A DNA stretch of 64,000 nt. It comes from Eurosta solidaginis (lineage: Eukaryota; Arthropoda; Insecta; Diptera; Tephritidae). The position numbers and the translations under genes are program-made. The notes beneath the pieces were generated by a model that was not told the origin of the DNA, did not search any database, and saw only the letters and a list, made by a program, of their open reading frames with translations. Of the stretch, positions 22,786 to 35,563 are shown piece after piece. The stretch spans positions 262,090,897-262,154,896 of the forward strand of contig NC_090319.1 of NCBI RefSeq assembly GCF_040869045.1, given 5' to 3'. Numbering within the stretch: position 1 is the first letter of the stretch; the number at the start of each line of letters is the position of its first letter.

Positions 22786-23789
22786 CAGATGTAGCTTAGT
22801 CGTGAATGTAATCAGGCCTAATCGGTAATAGCGAAGGTTATTGCCGGCAATTTGTATACGGGTTTGTGTGGTTCATATAGCAACCGCGCAAAAAGAGAAA
22901 GTAAGAGAGCAGTACGTTGTTGGTTAACTTCAAAGATGGCTTGATACGAAACTCTCTCTAATTTGTTGCGCTCTCACGAGGGATTTATCTCAAATTTGAG
23001 CTGGCAACAATCACAGATAAATCCCTCGCGCCAGTTGAAGCGGGTGCCAGAACAAAAAATGTGCGAGCTAAAATGAAAAACGGGCCAACAATTTCGGTAA
23101 GCTTTAGTTTGACCTACAACTGTAGAAATGCGTTCAAAAATTATGGGAAAAAGGATAGAAATACTTGTTTTAGTGTAAATATTATTAGTTTGAAGTCGGA
23201 GGGTAAATATTATTTCCTATTCGAAAGTTATTACTAAAAACAGGTTTTGTAAATATGAAGTCGCGATGCAACCAGTCCATTTTGATCTTAGAACCTGGAA
23301 CGTCAGACATGTAGGATAAGCCCTATCCATTAAATAATGTTAACTATTATATCAAAGGTCCGATTTACTGAAATTTCAAAAGAATATATGGTTTTCACTG
23401 TGAGATATATGCGTTAAAATATTTGACTAATTAATTTAATCAAAATGTAAATTTTACTTAGATTTGTTCATATTTGACTCTAACTAGTCGTATTATTGTA
23501 AAATAAGTTTAAAGAAATGAATATTTTACGACTATCATTTTACTAAATGATTGAAACTATAATCGCCGAAATGTATGTCAAAAATCCCCATATTCAGATC
23601 TATTCATTTTTGTTTGGAGTGGCATCATTGACAAATGTTATAAAAAATGTGCATTTTTACAGCGCTCTGTCGAAACAAAGAGGTACAAATCCATTCATCT
23701 ATGGTAAACTTTCCCAAGCGTAAGCGGTTAGGTAAGGCTTGGCCGTTGAAAAATTAAACCATTTACTAAGATATGTTTTTATTATTAAC
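22786..23789. other. Unassigned DNA
   Basis: No gene seen. One small inverted repeat, GAGGGATTTATCT at about 22978 and AGATAAATCCCTC at about 23018, could form a stem of 13 bp. Confidence 0.5.
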
Positions 23790-24065
23790 TAGCAGACCCG
23801 GCAGACGTTGTTCTGCCCTAAATTTGTTATATCTGCATATATTTTAATAAGCTTTTTCCGTCTAACTCTGCCCTCGCCCCTCTACACTTTTTCCTAATCT
23901 TTGTATTCACACCTCCCTCCGTATTTTTCGCTTCATCTATCTCCATCTTCGACTCATTCTATCTCTTTCTCAGTCTCCTTCTCATTCTCTCTTTTCTCTT
24001 CTCTCAAGTTTTTCTCATTCTTCTTCATATCTTATTGCCAGTCCCAGAGGGTGGTATGTATTTTG

Positions 24066-24150
24066 TTCCAGTCCCATTCCGAGTGTCAGTCCCAGTCCCA
24101 CTCCGAGTCTCAGTCGCAGTCCCAGTCCTAATCCCAGTCCCAGTCCGTCT
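24066..24150 (+). repeat. CAGTCC-type microsatellite
   Basis: Degenerate repetition of CCCAGT / CCGAGT hexamers over about 85 bp. Frames on both strands here (serine/glutamine-rich or threonine/glycine-rich) are low-complexity artefacts. Confidence 0.85.
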
Positions 24151-24354
24151 CTGGTCTACTTCCCGGAAAAAAGCATCGTAAATACTAATATAGGCATTTT
24201 TATATACCAAATTTCACGCAAATCGAATAGGACGTATGTAAATAGGTATGTGGGTAGACATGAATTTCGGCTTCGCATGCATATTTATGAGTTTTGCCAG
24301 GTTGATACGACTAAATCGAATATCACAACGAAAATTACTTAAAAGCTCTCAGCA

Positions 24355-26705
24355 ACAGCTTTCATTTGATATCCAAAATACACACACGTTCTAGGGGTAT
24401 CCGGGTCCATGTTTTGGCCTATATCTCGACACCCTAGTCACCAATAGGTATGAAAACTACCCTGCACTAAAGCACTCATCAACAGCTTTCATTTGATATC
24501 CATATTGTATAAACACATTCTAGGGGTGCCCGGGTCCACGTTTTGACCTATATCTCGAGACTCCAGTCACCGATAGGTATGAAAACTACCCTGTACTGAA
24601 GCACTCATCAACAGCTTTCATTTGATATCCATATTGTATAAACACATTCTAGGGGTGCCCGGGTCCACTTTTTGTCCTATATCTCGAGACCCTAGTCACC
24701 AATAGGTATGAAAACTACCCTGAACTAAAGCACTCATCAACAGCTTTCATCTGATATCCATACTGTATAAACACATTCTAGGGGTGCCCGGGTCCACGTT
24801 TTGGCCTATATCTCGAGACCCTAGTCACCAATAGGTATGAAAACTACCCTGAACTAAAGCACTCATCAACAGCTTTCATTTGATATCCATATTGTATAAA
24901 CACATTCTAGGGGTGCCCGGGTCCACGTTTTGGCCTATATCTCGAGACTAGTCACCAATAGGTATGAAAACTACCCTGTACTAAAGCACTCATCAACAGC
25001 TTTCATCTGATATCCATATTGTATAAACACATTCTAGGGGTGCCCGGGTCCACTTTTTGTCCTATATCTCGAGACCCTAGTCACCAATAGGTATGAAAAT
25101 TACCCTGAACTAAAGCACTCATCAACAGCTTTCATCTGATATCCATATTGTATAAACACATTCTAGGGGTGCCCGGGTCCACGTTTTGGCCTATACCTCA
25201 AGACCTTAGTCACCATATTGTATAAACACATTCTAGGGGTGCCCGGGTCCACTTTTTGTCCTATATCTCGAGACCCTAGTCACCAATAGGTATGACAACT
25301 ACCCTGAACTAAAGCACTCATCAACAGCTTTCATCTGATATCCATATTGTATAAACACATTCTAGGGGTTCCCGGGTCCACGTTTTGGCCTATATCTCGA
25401 GACCCTAGTCACCAATAGGTATGAAAACTACCCTGAACTAAAGCACTCATCAACAGCTTTCATTTGATATCCATATTGTATAAACACATTCTAGGGGTGC
25501 CCGGGTCCACGTTTTGGCCTATATCTCGAGACTAGTCACCAATAGGTATGAAAACTACCCTGTACTGAAGCACTCATCAACAGCTTTCATTTGATATCCA
25601 TATTGTATAAACACATTCTAGGGGTGCCCGGGTCCACGTTTTGGCCTATATCTCAAGACCTTAGTCACCATATTGTATAAACACATTCTAGGGGTGCCCG
25701 GGTCCACTTTTTGTCCTATCTCGAGACCCTAGTCACCAATAGGTATGAAAACTACCCTGAACTAAAGCACTCATCAACAGCTTTCATCTGATATCTATAT
25801 TGTATAAACACATTCTAGGGGTGACCGGGTCCACTTTTTGTCCTATATCTCGAGACCCTAGTCACCAATAGGTATGAAAACTACCCTGAACTAAAGCACT
25901 CATCAACAGCTTTCATCTGATATCCATATTGTATAAACACATTCTAGGGGTGCCCGGGTCCACGTTTTGGCCTATATCTCGAGACCCTAGTCACCAATAG
26001 GTATGAAAACTACCCTGCACTAAAGCACTCATCAACAGCTTTCATTTGATATCCATATTGTATAAACACATTCCAGGGGTGCCCGGGTCCACGTTTTGAC
26101 CTATATCTCGAGACTCCAGTCACCGATAGGTATGAAAACTACCCTGTACTGAAGCACTCATCAACAGCTTTCATCTGATATCCATATTGTATAAACACAT
26201 TCTAGGGGTGCACGGGTCCACGTTTTGGCCTATATCTCGAGACCCTAGTCACCAATAGGTATGAAAACTACCCTGAACTAAAGCACTCATCAACAGCTTT
26301 CATTTGATATCCATATTGTATAAACACATTCTAGGGGTGCCCGGGTCCACGTTTTGGCCTATATCTCGAGACTAGTCACCAATAGGTATGAAAACTACCC
26401 TGTACTAAAGCACTCATCAACAGCTTTCATTTGATATCCATATTTTATAAACACATTCTGGGGGTGCCCGGGTCCACGTTTTGACCTATATCTCGAGACT
26501 CCACTCACCGATAGGTATGAAAACTACCCTGTACTGAAGCACTCATCAACAGCTTTCATTTGATATCCATATTGTATAAACACATTCTAGGGGTGCCCGG
26601 GTCCACGTTTTGGCCTATATCTCAAGACCTTAGTCACCATATTGTATAAACACATTCTGGGGGTGCCCGGGTCCACTTTTTGTCCTATATCTCGAGACCC
26701 TACTC
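24355..26705 (+). repeat. 129-bp satellite array of element C (about 18-19 units)
   Basis: The landmark TAGGGGT recurs at 24392, 24521 and 24650, a 129-bp period. Units contain CATCAACAGCTTTCATTTGA, GTATAAACACATTCTAGGGG and CCTATATCTCGAGACCCTAG. Three units are shortened to about 70 bp at an identical junction (CCTTAGTCACCATATTG at about 25204, 25660 and 26622), showing that they were copied as part of larger blocks. The consensus is visibly related to the HINE-A satellite. Confidence 0.95.
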
Positions 26706-26961
26706 ACCAATATGTATCCTGGTCCACTTCCCGGAAGAAAAATTATCCGACTTTTTATTCTAGATATAACACTACCTACATACCAAATTTCAGGCAAATC
26801 GAGCCATATATACGATGGTTTAGAATAACTCGGTCCCTGGTCCACTTCCCGGAAAAGAAACTTTTCACAAACACTCTCCGGGTTCCTATTAAATTATCCA
26901 GAAAATTTGAATAACATCGGCGTGGCAGTTTCGGAGTCCATAAACCTCATACAAACATACA

Positions 26962-27010
26962 AACATACATACATACATACATACATACATACATACATAC
27001 ATACATACAT
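26962..27010 (+). repeat. (CATA)n microsatellite
   Basis: About twelve units of CATA close to the end of element C. Confidence 0.95.
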
Positions 27011-27045
27011 CCTATTTCATATATCTAGATTATACTTCTATTATA

Positions 27046-27425
27046 AAAAATACCCCATGTTAATCTGAGGCAGACATATGGAATTTTAAGGCTTTAATTA
27101 TGAAAATCGGACGAGAAGTTCGGCTGTTTTGCTCTAAGCAAAATAGGGTCTTTAATTTAAAATATATCAAGAATACTTTTAATAGTACTACTTCCAAGTA
27201 AATGAAGGGCGGCATTTTAAGACTTAAGTTACGAAAATCAGCTAATTAGATCGGCCGATTTGCTGTAAGATAGGATCCTTAATTTGTTATACATAAAAGC
27301 TAATTTAAATAATACCCCAATGTAAATCTGGGGCGGATATATGCCATTTGAAGACTTGAATTATGAAAATCGGCCCAGTAGATAGGATGTTTTAGTTTAA
27401 GCCAGATAGGGTCTTTAAAAAATTA
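27046..27425 (+). repeat. Three diverged ~131-bp tandem units
   Basis: The landmark GAAAATCGG/A recurs at about 27102, 27233 and 27365. Each unit has a CTGRGGCRG-like block, a TTTAAGRCTT-like block, then GAAAATC, then TAGGRTCTTTAA. Too diverged to have expanded recently. Position next to element C suggests it may be part of that element. Confidence 0.65.
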
Positions 27426-27469
27426 ATGCCAATTTTGAGTGACCTATAACTGTTCGACTAAAACTGGGC

Positions 27470-27620
27470 TATAAAACTGCATACTCAAAAAAACTCAGAA
27501 AATTTTAACCAAAAAGTTTTAAAATGTGTTGATTTTCCGCATTTTGACTACCAAAAGTTGTTGCGATTGGTTTGCATAATTTCAGTTATAAAATTTATGA
27601 ATGTTTTTTCTTAAATTTTC
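27470..27620 (+). repeat. Fragment of fold-back family M1
   Basis: ACTGCATACTCAAAAAAACT with the following GAAAATTTTAACC-type sequence resembles the right arm of the M1 repeat at 3220-3300. Only part of one arm is present. Confidence 0.45.
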
Positions 27621-27856
27621 GCATATAATGATAAACAAAATTTAATTGACGATTTGAAAAATATTGCTACTGCTATATCGTGTTCGCTGCTGTACATACA
27701 TATATCCATGAGGACTGATGAATTAAGAATAACCAAGCATGACGATTATTCACCCCACTCGAATCGGAAATGCGACAGCACGCTTCGCTGATCTCAATAA
27801 TGCCATTAGCTAGTCTCCGTTTCCCCTTTTTTTCCGTCTGAATGTTTTGTTCGTTT

Positions 27857-30800
27857 TTTATACTCAGTTGAGCAGAGCTCACAGAGTATATTAAGTTTGA
27901 TTGGATAACGGTTGGTTGTACGTATATAAAGGAATCCAGATAGATATGGACTTCCATATATCAAAATAATCAGGATCGAAAAAAAATTTGATTGAGCCAT
28001 GTCCGTCCGTCCGTCCGTTAACACGATAACTTGAGTAAATTTTGAGGTATCTTGATGAAATTTGGTATGTAGGTTCCTGAGCACTCATCTCAGATCGCTA
28101 TTTAAAATGAACGATATCGGACTATAACCACGCCCACTTTTTCGATATCGAAAATTTCGAAAAACCGAAAAAGTGCGATAATTCATTACAAAAGACCGAT
28201 AAAGCGACGAAACTTGGTAGATGAGTTGAACTTATGACGCAAAATAGAAAATTAGTAAAATTTTGGACAATGGGCGTGGCACCGCCCACTTTTAAAAGAA
28301 GGTAATTTAAAAATTTTGCAAGCTGTAATTTGGCAGTCGTTGAAGCTATCATGATGAAATTTGGCAGAAACGTTACTCTTATTACTATATGTACGCTTAA
28401 TAAAAATTAGCAAAATCGGAGAAGGACCACGCCCACTTTTAAAAAAAAAATTTTTTTAAAGTAAAATTTTAACAAAAAATTTAATATCTTTACAGTATAT
28501 AAGTAAATTATGTCAAGATTCAACTCCAGTAATGATATGGTGCAACAAAATACAAAAATAAAAGAAAATTTAAAAATGGGCGTGGCTCCGCCCTTTTTCA
28601 TTTAATTTGTCTAGGATAATTTTAACGCCATAAGTCGAACAAAAATTAACCAATCCTTTTGAAATTTGGTAGGGGCATAGATTTTATGGCGTTAACTGTT
28701 TTCTGTGAAAATGGGCGAAATCGGTTGATGTCACGCCCAGTTTTTATACACAGTCGTCCGTCTGTCCTTCCGCACGGCCGTTAACACGATAACTTGAGCA
28801 AAAATCGATATATCTTTACTAAACTCAGTTCACGTACTTATCTGAACTCACTTTATCTTGGTATGAAAAATGAACGAAATCCGACTATGACCACGCCCAC
28901 TTTTTCGATATCGAAAATTACGAAAAATGAAAAAAATACCATAATTCTATACCAAATACGAAAAAAGGGATGAAATATGTTAAGGTAATTGGATTATTTT
29001 ATTGACGCGAAATATAACTTTAGAAAAAACTTTATAAAATGGTTGTGACACCTACCATATTAAGTAGAAGAAAATGAAAAAGTTCTGCAGGGCGAAATAA
29101 AAAACCCTTAAAATCTTGGCAGGTACTACATATATAAATAAATTAGCGGTATCCAACAGATGATGTTCTGGGTCACCCTGGTCCACATTTTGGTCGATAT
29201 CTGGAAAACGCCTTCACACACACAACTACCACCACTCCCTTTAAAACTCTCATTAATACCTTTAATTTGATACCCATATCGTACAAACTCATTCTAGAGT
29301 CACCACTGGTCCACCTTTATGGCGATATTTCGAAAAGGCGAACACCTATAGAACGAAGGCCCACTCCCTTTTAAAAATACTCATTAACACCTTTCATTTG
29401 ATACCCATATCGTACAAACAAAGTCTAGAGTCACCCGTGGTCCAGAAAGGCCCACTCCCTCTTAAAATACTCATTAACTCCTTTCGTTTGATACCCATAT
29501 TGCACAAACGAATTCTAGAGTCACCCCTGGCCCACCTTTATGGCGATATCTCGAAACGGCGTCCACCTATGGAACTAAGGATTACTCCCTTTTAAAATAC
29601 TCATTAACACCTTTCATTTGATACCCATATCGTACACACGCATTCTAGAGTCACACCTGGTCCATCTTTATGGCGATATCTCGAAAAGGCGTCCACCTAT
29701 AGAACTAAGGCCCACTCCCTCTTAAAATACTCATTAACTCCTTTCGTTTGATACCCATATTGCACAAACGAATTCTAGAGTCACCCCTGGTCCACGTTTA
29801 TGGCGATATCTCGAAAAGGGGTCCAGCTATAGAACTAAGCCCCACGCTCCTTTAAAATAATCATTAACACCTTTCATTTGATACCCATATCATACAAACA
29901 AATTCTAAAGTCACCCCTGGTCCACCGTTATGGCGATATCTCGAAAAGGCGAACACCTATGGAACTAAGGATTACTCCCTTTTAAAATACTCATTAACAC
30001 CTTTCATTTGATACCCATACCGTACAAACGCATTCTAGAGTCACATCTGGTCCATCTTTATGGCGATATCTCGAAAAGGCGTCCACCTATAGAACTAAGG
30101 CCCACTCCCTCTTAAAATACTCATTAACTCCTTTCGTTTGATACCCATATTGCACAAACGAATTCTGGAGTCACCCCTGGTCCACCTTTATGGCGATATC
30201 TCGAAAAGGGGCCCACCTATAGAACTAAGCGCCACGCCCCTTTAAAATAATCATTAACACCTTTCATTTGATACCCATATCATACAAACAAATTCTAAAG
30301 TCACCCCTGGTCCACCGTTATGGCGATATCTCGAAAAGGCGAACACCTATAAAACGAAGGCCCACTCCCTTTTAAAAATACTTATTAACACCTTTCATTT
30401 GATACCCATATCGTACAAACAAAGTCTAGAGTCACCCCTGGTCCACCTTTATTGCGATACCTCGAAAATGCGTCCACCTATAGAACTAAGGCCCACTCCC
30501 TCTTAAAATACTCATTAACTCCTTTCGTTTGATACCCATATTGCACAAACGAATTCTTGAGTCACCCCTGGCCCACCTTTATGGCGATATCTCGAAACGG
30601 CGTCCACCTATGGAACTAAGGATTACTCCCTTTTAAAAAGCTCATTAACACCTTTCATTTGATACCCATATCGTACAAACGCATTCTAGAGTCACCCCTG
30701 GTCCATCTTTACGGCGATATCTCGAAAAGGCGTCCACCTATAGAACTAAGGCCCACTCCCTCTTAAAATACTCATTAACTCCTTTCGTTTGATACCCATA

Positions 30801-32999
30801 TTGCACAAACGAATTCTAGAGTCACCCCTGGCCCACCTTTATGGCGATATCTCGAAACGGCGTCCACCTATGGAACTAAGGATTACTCCCTTTTAAAATA
30901 CTCATTAACACCTTTCATTTGATACCCATATCGTACAAACGCATTCTAGAGTCACAGCTGGTCCATCTTTATGGCGATATCTCGAAAAGGCGTCCACCTA
31001 TAGAACTAAGGCCCACTCCCTCTTAAAATACTCATTAACTCCTTTCGGTTGATACCCATATTGCACAAACGAATTCTAGAGTCACCCCTGGTCCACCTTT
31101 ATGGCGATATCTCGAAAAGGGGTCCACCTATAGAACTAAGCCCCACGCTCCTTTAAAATAATCATTAACACCTTTCATTTGATACCCATATCATACAAAC
31201 AAATTCTAAAGTCACCCCTGGTCCACCGTTATGGCGATATCTCGAAAAGGCGAACACCTATGGAACTAAGGATTACTCCCTTTTAAAATACTCATTAACA
31301 CCTTTCATTTGATACCCATATCGTACAAACGCATTCTAGAGTCACACCTGGTCCATCTTTATGGCGATATCTCGAAAAGGCGTCCACCTATAGAACTAAG
31401 GCCCACTCCCTCTTAAAATACTCATTAACTCCTTTCGTTTGATACCCATATTGCACAAACGAATTTTAGAGTCACCCCTGGTCCACCTTTATGGCGATAT
31501 CTCGAAAAGGGGTCCACCTATAGAACTAAGCCCCACGCCCCTTTAAAATAATCATTAACACCTTTCATTTGATACCCATATCATACAAACAAATTCTAAA
31601 GTCACCCCTGGTCCACCGTTATGGCGATATCTCGAAAAGGCGAACACCTATAAAACGAAGGCCCACTCCCTTTTAAAAATACTCATTAACACCTTTCATT
31701 TGATACCCATATCGTACAGACAAAGTCTAGAGTCACCCCTGGTCCACCTTTATTGCGATACCTCGAAAATGCGTCCACCTATAGAACTAAGGCCCACTCC
31801 CTCTTAAAATACTAATTACCTCCTTTCGTTTGATACCCATATTGCACAAACGAATTCTAGAATCACCACTGGCCCACCTTTATGGCGATATCTCGAAACG
31901 GCGTCCACCTATGGAACTAAGGATTACTCCCTTTTAAAATGCTCATTAACACCTTTCATTTGATACCCATATCGTACAAACGCATTCTAGAGTCACCCCT
32001 GGTCCATCTTTACGGCGATATCTCGAAAAGGCGTCCACCTATAGAACTAAGGCCCACTCCCTCTTAAAATACTCATTAACTCCTTTCGTTTGATACCCAT
32101 ATTGCACAAACGAATTCTAGAGTCACCCCTGGTCCACCTTTATGGCGATATCTCGAAAAGGGGTCCACCTATAGAACTAAGCCCCACGCCCCTTTAAAAT
32201 AATCATTAACACCTTTCATTTGATACCCATATCATACAAACAAATTCTAAAGTCACCCCTGGTCCACCGTTATGGCGATATCTCGAAAAGGCGAACACCT
32301 ATAAAACGAAGGCCCACTCCCTTTTAAAAATACTCATTAACACCTTTCATTTGATACCAATATCGTACAAACAAAGTCTAGAGTCACCCCTGGTCCACCT
32401 TTATTGCGATATCTCGAAACGGCGTCCACCTATAGAACTAAGGCTCACTCCCTTTTAAAATACTCATTAACACCTTTCGTTTGATGCCCATATTGTGCAA
32501 ACAAATTCTAGGGTCACCCCTGGTCCACCTTTATGGCGATATCTCGAAACGGCGTCCACCTATGGAACTAAGGATTACTCCCTTTTAAAATGCTCATTAA
32601 CACCTTTCATTTGATACCCATATCGTACAAACGCATTCTAGGGTCACCCCTGGTCCATCTTTACGGCGATATCTCGAAAAGGCGTCCATCTATAGAACTT
32701 AGGTCCACGCCCTTTTAAAATACTCATTAATACCTTTCATTTGATACCCATATCGTACAAACGCATTCTAGAGTCAACCCTGATGCACCTTTATGGCTAT
32801 ATCCCTAAATGGCGTCCACCTATAGAACTATGGCCCACTCCCTCATAAAATACTCTTTAATGCCTTTCATTTGATACACATGTCATACAAACACATTCCA
32901 GGGTTTCCCTCGGTTCATTTTCCTACATGGTTATTTTCCCTTATGTTGTCAACTGAGTATGTAATGTTCGGTTACACCCGAACTTAACCTTCCTTACTT
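27857..32999 (+). mobile_element. HINE-A3: Helentron-like element with the largest satellite array
   Basis: The left end TATACTCAGTTGAGCAGAGC, the GATTGGATAACGGTTGG block, (GTCC)n at about 28003-28018 and two GC-box module sets lead into a 3.7-kb satellite. The right end has CTCAACTGAGTAT, the hairpin GTTCGG-TTACAC-CCGAAC near 32967 and CCTTCCTTACTTG. Total about 5.1 kb. It encodes no replicase, and the small minus-strand frames shared with A2, A5 and A6 arise from conserved non-coding modules. Confidence 0.88.
29190..32935 (+). repeat. 129-bp satellite array in HINE-A3 (about 29 units) with higher-order structure
   Basis: Units contain CTTTCATTTGATACCCATAT, TCACCCCTGGTCCACC and ATGGCGATATCTCGAAAAGG. 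Distinct unit types recur in blocks. The variant with CATACAAACAAATTC is at 29891, 30291, 31192, 31582 and 32233, so spacings are about 3, 7, 3 and 5 units. Another variant has ATTGCACAAACGAATTC. This mosaic shows block duplications after the array formed. Confidence 0.92.
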
Positions 33000-35263
33000 G
33001 TTTTTTTTTTTTTTTGCTTTCGAAATTTATCATATTTTTCTGCCAAACAACAAGTTAGGGCAAAAACATTTCGAATTTTGTGTCTAAGCTTGCATTTCAG
33101 TTGTACAAACATCATGGCTGAATTTTGTTCCAACCAGTCCCCTTGTTATGGGTGCAGTGAGTCATGGAGCAGTGCTGCAATACAAAAGACGAGTTTTGAA
33201 TAGCTTTTAACATTTAATCGTATGTTCATAAAAGTCAAGTTAACACGTGCAAACTCACCACAACAAATGGGAAATCAAGTCAAACAAAAAAATCTGTTTT
33301 ATTGTTTTTCATTTACAAGGAGGTAAATCGATTGAAATATTTGGTTGGTTCGGCTCAACGGAGTCCGCCATCTAAACTGGTCTATACAACTTTGTTTTCT
33401 TTTCATATGAATACTAGTTTTTATTCGCTGGTAGCACCGTCAAAAATTTTAAAAAATTATCTGCACTTTAGACCAGGCCGATCTGATTTAGTTTAACCTG
33501 GAACACTTGCAAATTTTTTTTGAAAAATTTTGATTTTCAGCACATTTTAACGGTTTTAGCAGCATATTTGAAATGTTCGCGAAAGAAATTTGTTTGGCTT
33601 TCGACTCGATCTTAGAACTCTATGAAAATAATGGGTTGGGTTATTTTGTAAACAAAAAGCGGTTAATGTGGTTCAAAAAGGTCGGTTTAGGGCCTGTAGA
33701 CGTCCCTGGTTACTTCTGATTCTTGTTATTGTATACATACGTATAAAAAATGCATATGCATTGTTATTGTTTTCAATTTTTCTGCTGACTATTTACACCT
33801 TTTCGTTTTGTAGTCGATACAAAGTGAAAAGTTGTTTTCAGTTATTAATTGTCTATTGTAGGTGTGGGATATACATTTCTACATACATTGGTGTATCAAA
33901 TATGCAAATTGAAAACAGGCACTAACTACTTAACATAAATGCGCAAAAGGATGGCAACGGAAAGCTTCTTTTTTTTATAAGCTTTTATTTAGTTTCACTT
34001 TTGTTGTCTGTAATGGAATCTTGCAAGTTAAATTTGATACACTTCCCGGTGTCCGATTGAGTTGAAATTTTGCACACATGTATAACTCCGATGACAATGC
34101 AATATTACTTTGTTAGAATTCGATAAATTAATCGATAACACAGTTATCGGTAAAGATTTGTATTTACTTTGGCATAACAGCCTAAGTCCCATACAAACCC
34201 GCCAGTACCTATCCGTGGACTGTGATATTTGGACGTGGTGAATCACGCGTGGTGAATCTCAACGCTTGCGAAAAGCGGAGACACAACCCTCTGTTGTATT
34301 TCTGTGTATAACCAACATAGCTGAATTTTTAAGGCTGTTTAACTCTGTAATCTTTTCTGTAATTTATTTTGCTTTTGGAAAAATTACGTATTTGAAAAAA
34401 ACTGGCAGAAAAATATTGGTATAACAGCTTAAGTTAAATCAAGAATGGAAAAACTTGGAAAATTTGAGCAGATGTGGCAATTACGCGTGCCCGTTGAACG
34501 AAATATTGACAATCTATTGATAATCGCTAGGAAATTAGCGACATTCCATCAACTTAGCAGCACGTTAGCAATACTACTGTTATTATTTGGCCGCTCAAAC
34601 ACACCCATATTAATTGTGCATTAAATTTAAAATATACAACTCAAAAGCTGAACTACCAGCGCTACCGCCATCAGCTGTTTGTCATCATTGCCAGTAGCAC
34701 CAATAACACCAAACTCGTGCCTGACACACAAAAGTCGTTTCACTCAATAGCGCAAGTGAAATGTACTACGCACTCAATACTAAGTAACGTCAAATATTCG
34801 ATTGGAGTCATTTCGTCAATGAGCTACCATTGAGCTGGCACCGCATTGGCGCTGGCGCCATGCAATTTACATCACTAAAATTGCACGAATGTCCAGGCTC
34901 GTGACTTTGTTAATCCAGATGGTGAAAACGAAGACTCGAAGGAATGCAACCTTGCAAACAACAGCCGTCATTTTCAAAGTGTAAAAATTCTGTGATACAA
35001 CGAACGCTAACGCCGCACTTGATTTTGTTTTACAGATTTTTGGCGATGGAATTTTAGCTAAGCGAAAGTAGAATTTTATTTTAAAACAGATTTAACCCAC
35101 AGATGAGAGATCTGCAATAAGTAGTTGTAAACTGAACGCGGCATAGGCAGAGTTAAGTTATTTAACACTGTTTGACACAATTTTATATGTGCTCTCTGTC
35201 AAAAATGCTTCAACTAACTTAGTCACATTTTATTTCGATTATGAATATGCCCCAATATATTCG
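33000..35263. other. Unassigned DNA
   Basis: Opens with poly-T at about 33000-33016. Frames of 60-85 codons at 33302-33496, 33668-33925 and 34028-34246 lack recognisable motifs. No defined element seen; it may be host intergenic DNA. Confidence 0.5.
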
Positions 35264-35563
35264 GATTATGATATAATAAAATTAAAGAAAAAAATAAAAT
35301 TAAAGAAAAAAAACTTTTTTAAAAATAAGCTTTTATTATTGGCTAATAAAATTAACTAAAAAGTAAGTTGGTGCATTAAAAGAAATGGATAGGATGAGAA
35401 ACGTTACAAATAACTAAGTAAAGATTACGTAACTAATTTAAACAATATTTTACCCTACTAAAAATTAAAAAAAAATTCCTATTTAAATTAAATTTAAGAA
35501 GAAGACTTTTCTAAGAACAAGCTTCTATTACTTGTTAATAAAACGAACCAAAAAGTAAAAAAT
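35264..35563 (+). repeat. Direct repeats related to the adjoining inverted-repeat arms
   Basis: Copies of the unit AATAAGCTTTTATTATTGG with TTAACTAAAAAGTAA occur at about 35291-35365 and, more diverged, at about 35490-35560. They precede the better-preserved copy that starts the large inverted repeat, giving three direct copies in a row. Confidence 0.7.

Larger units (their letters stand above)
23790..27030 (+). mobile_element. Element C: repeat with 129-bp satellite payload
   Basis: It begins at about 23790 with CTAGCAGACCCGGCAGACG, a sequence I know as a widespread insect repeat whose class I cannot settle. It continues through a pyrimidine-rich stretch, a CCCAGT-type microsatellite and a 129-bp satellite array, and closes with CCAAATTTCAGGCAAATCGA, a (CATA)n tract and AT-rich sequence ending near 27030. 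A block related to the 3' part (ACTTCCCGGAAAAAAG and CCAAATTTCACGCAAATCGA) also precedes the array at about 24160-24220, so the satellite seems to have expanded between two copies of that segment. No protein is encoded. Confidence 0.6.

Noticed and set aside
23901..24210. Serine/glutamine-rich plus frame and threonine/glycine-rich minus frame
   Set aside because: Both are translations of a pyrimidine-rich tract and a hexamer microsatellite.
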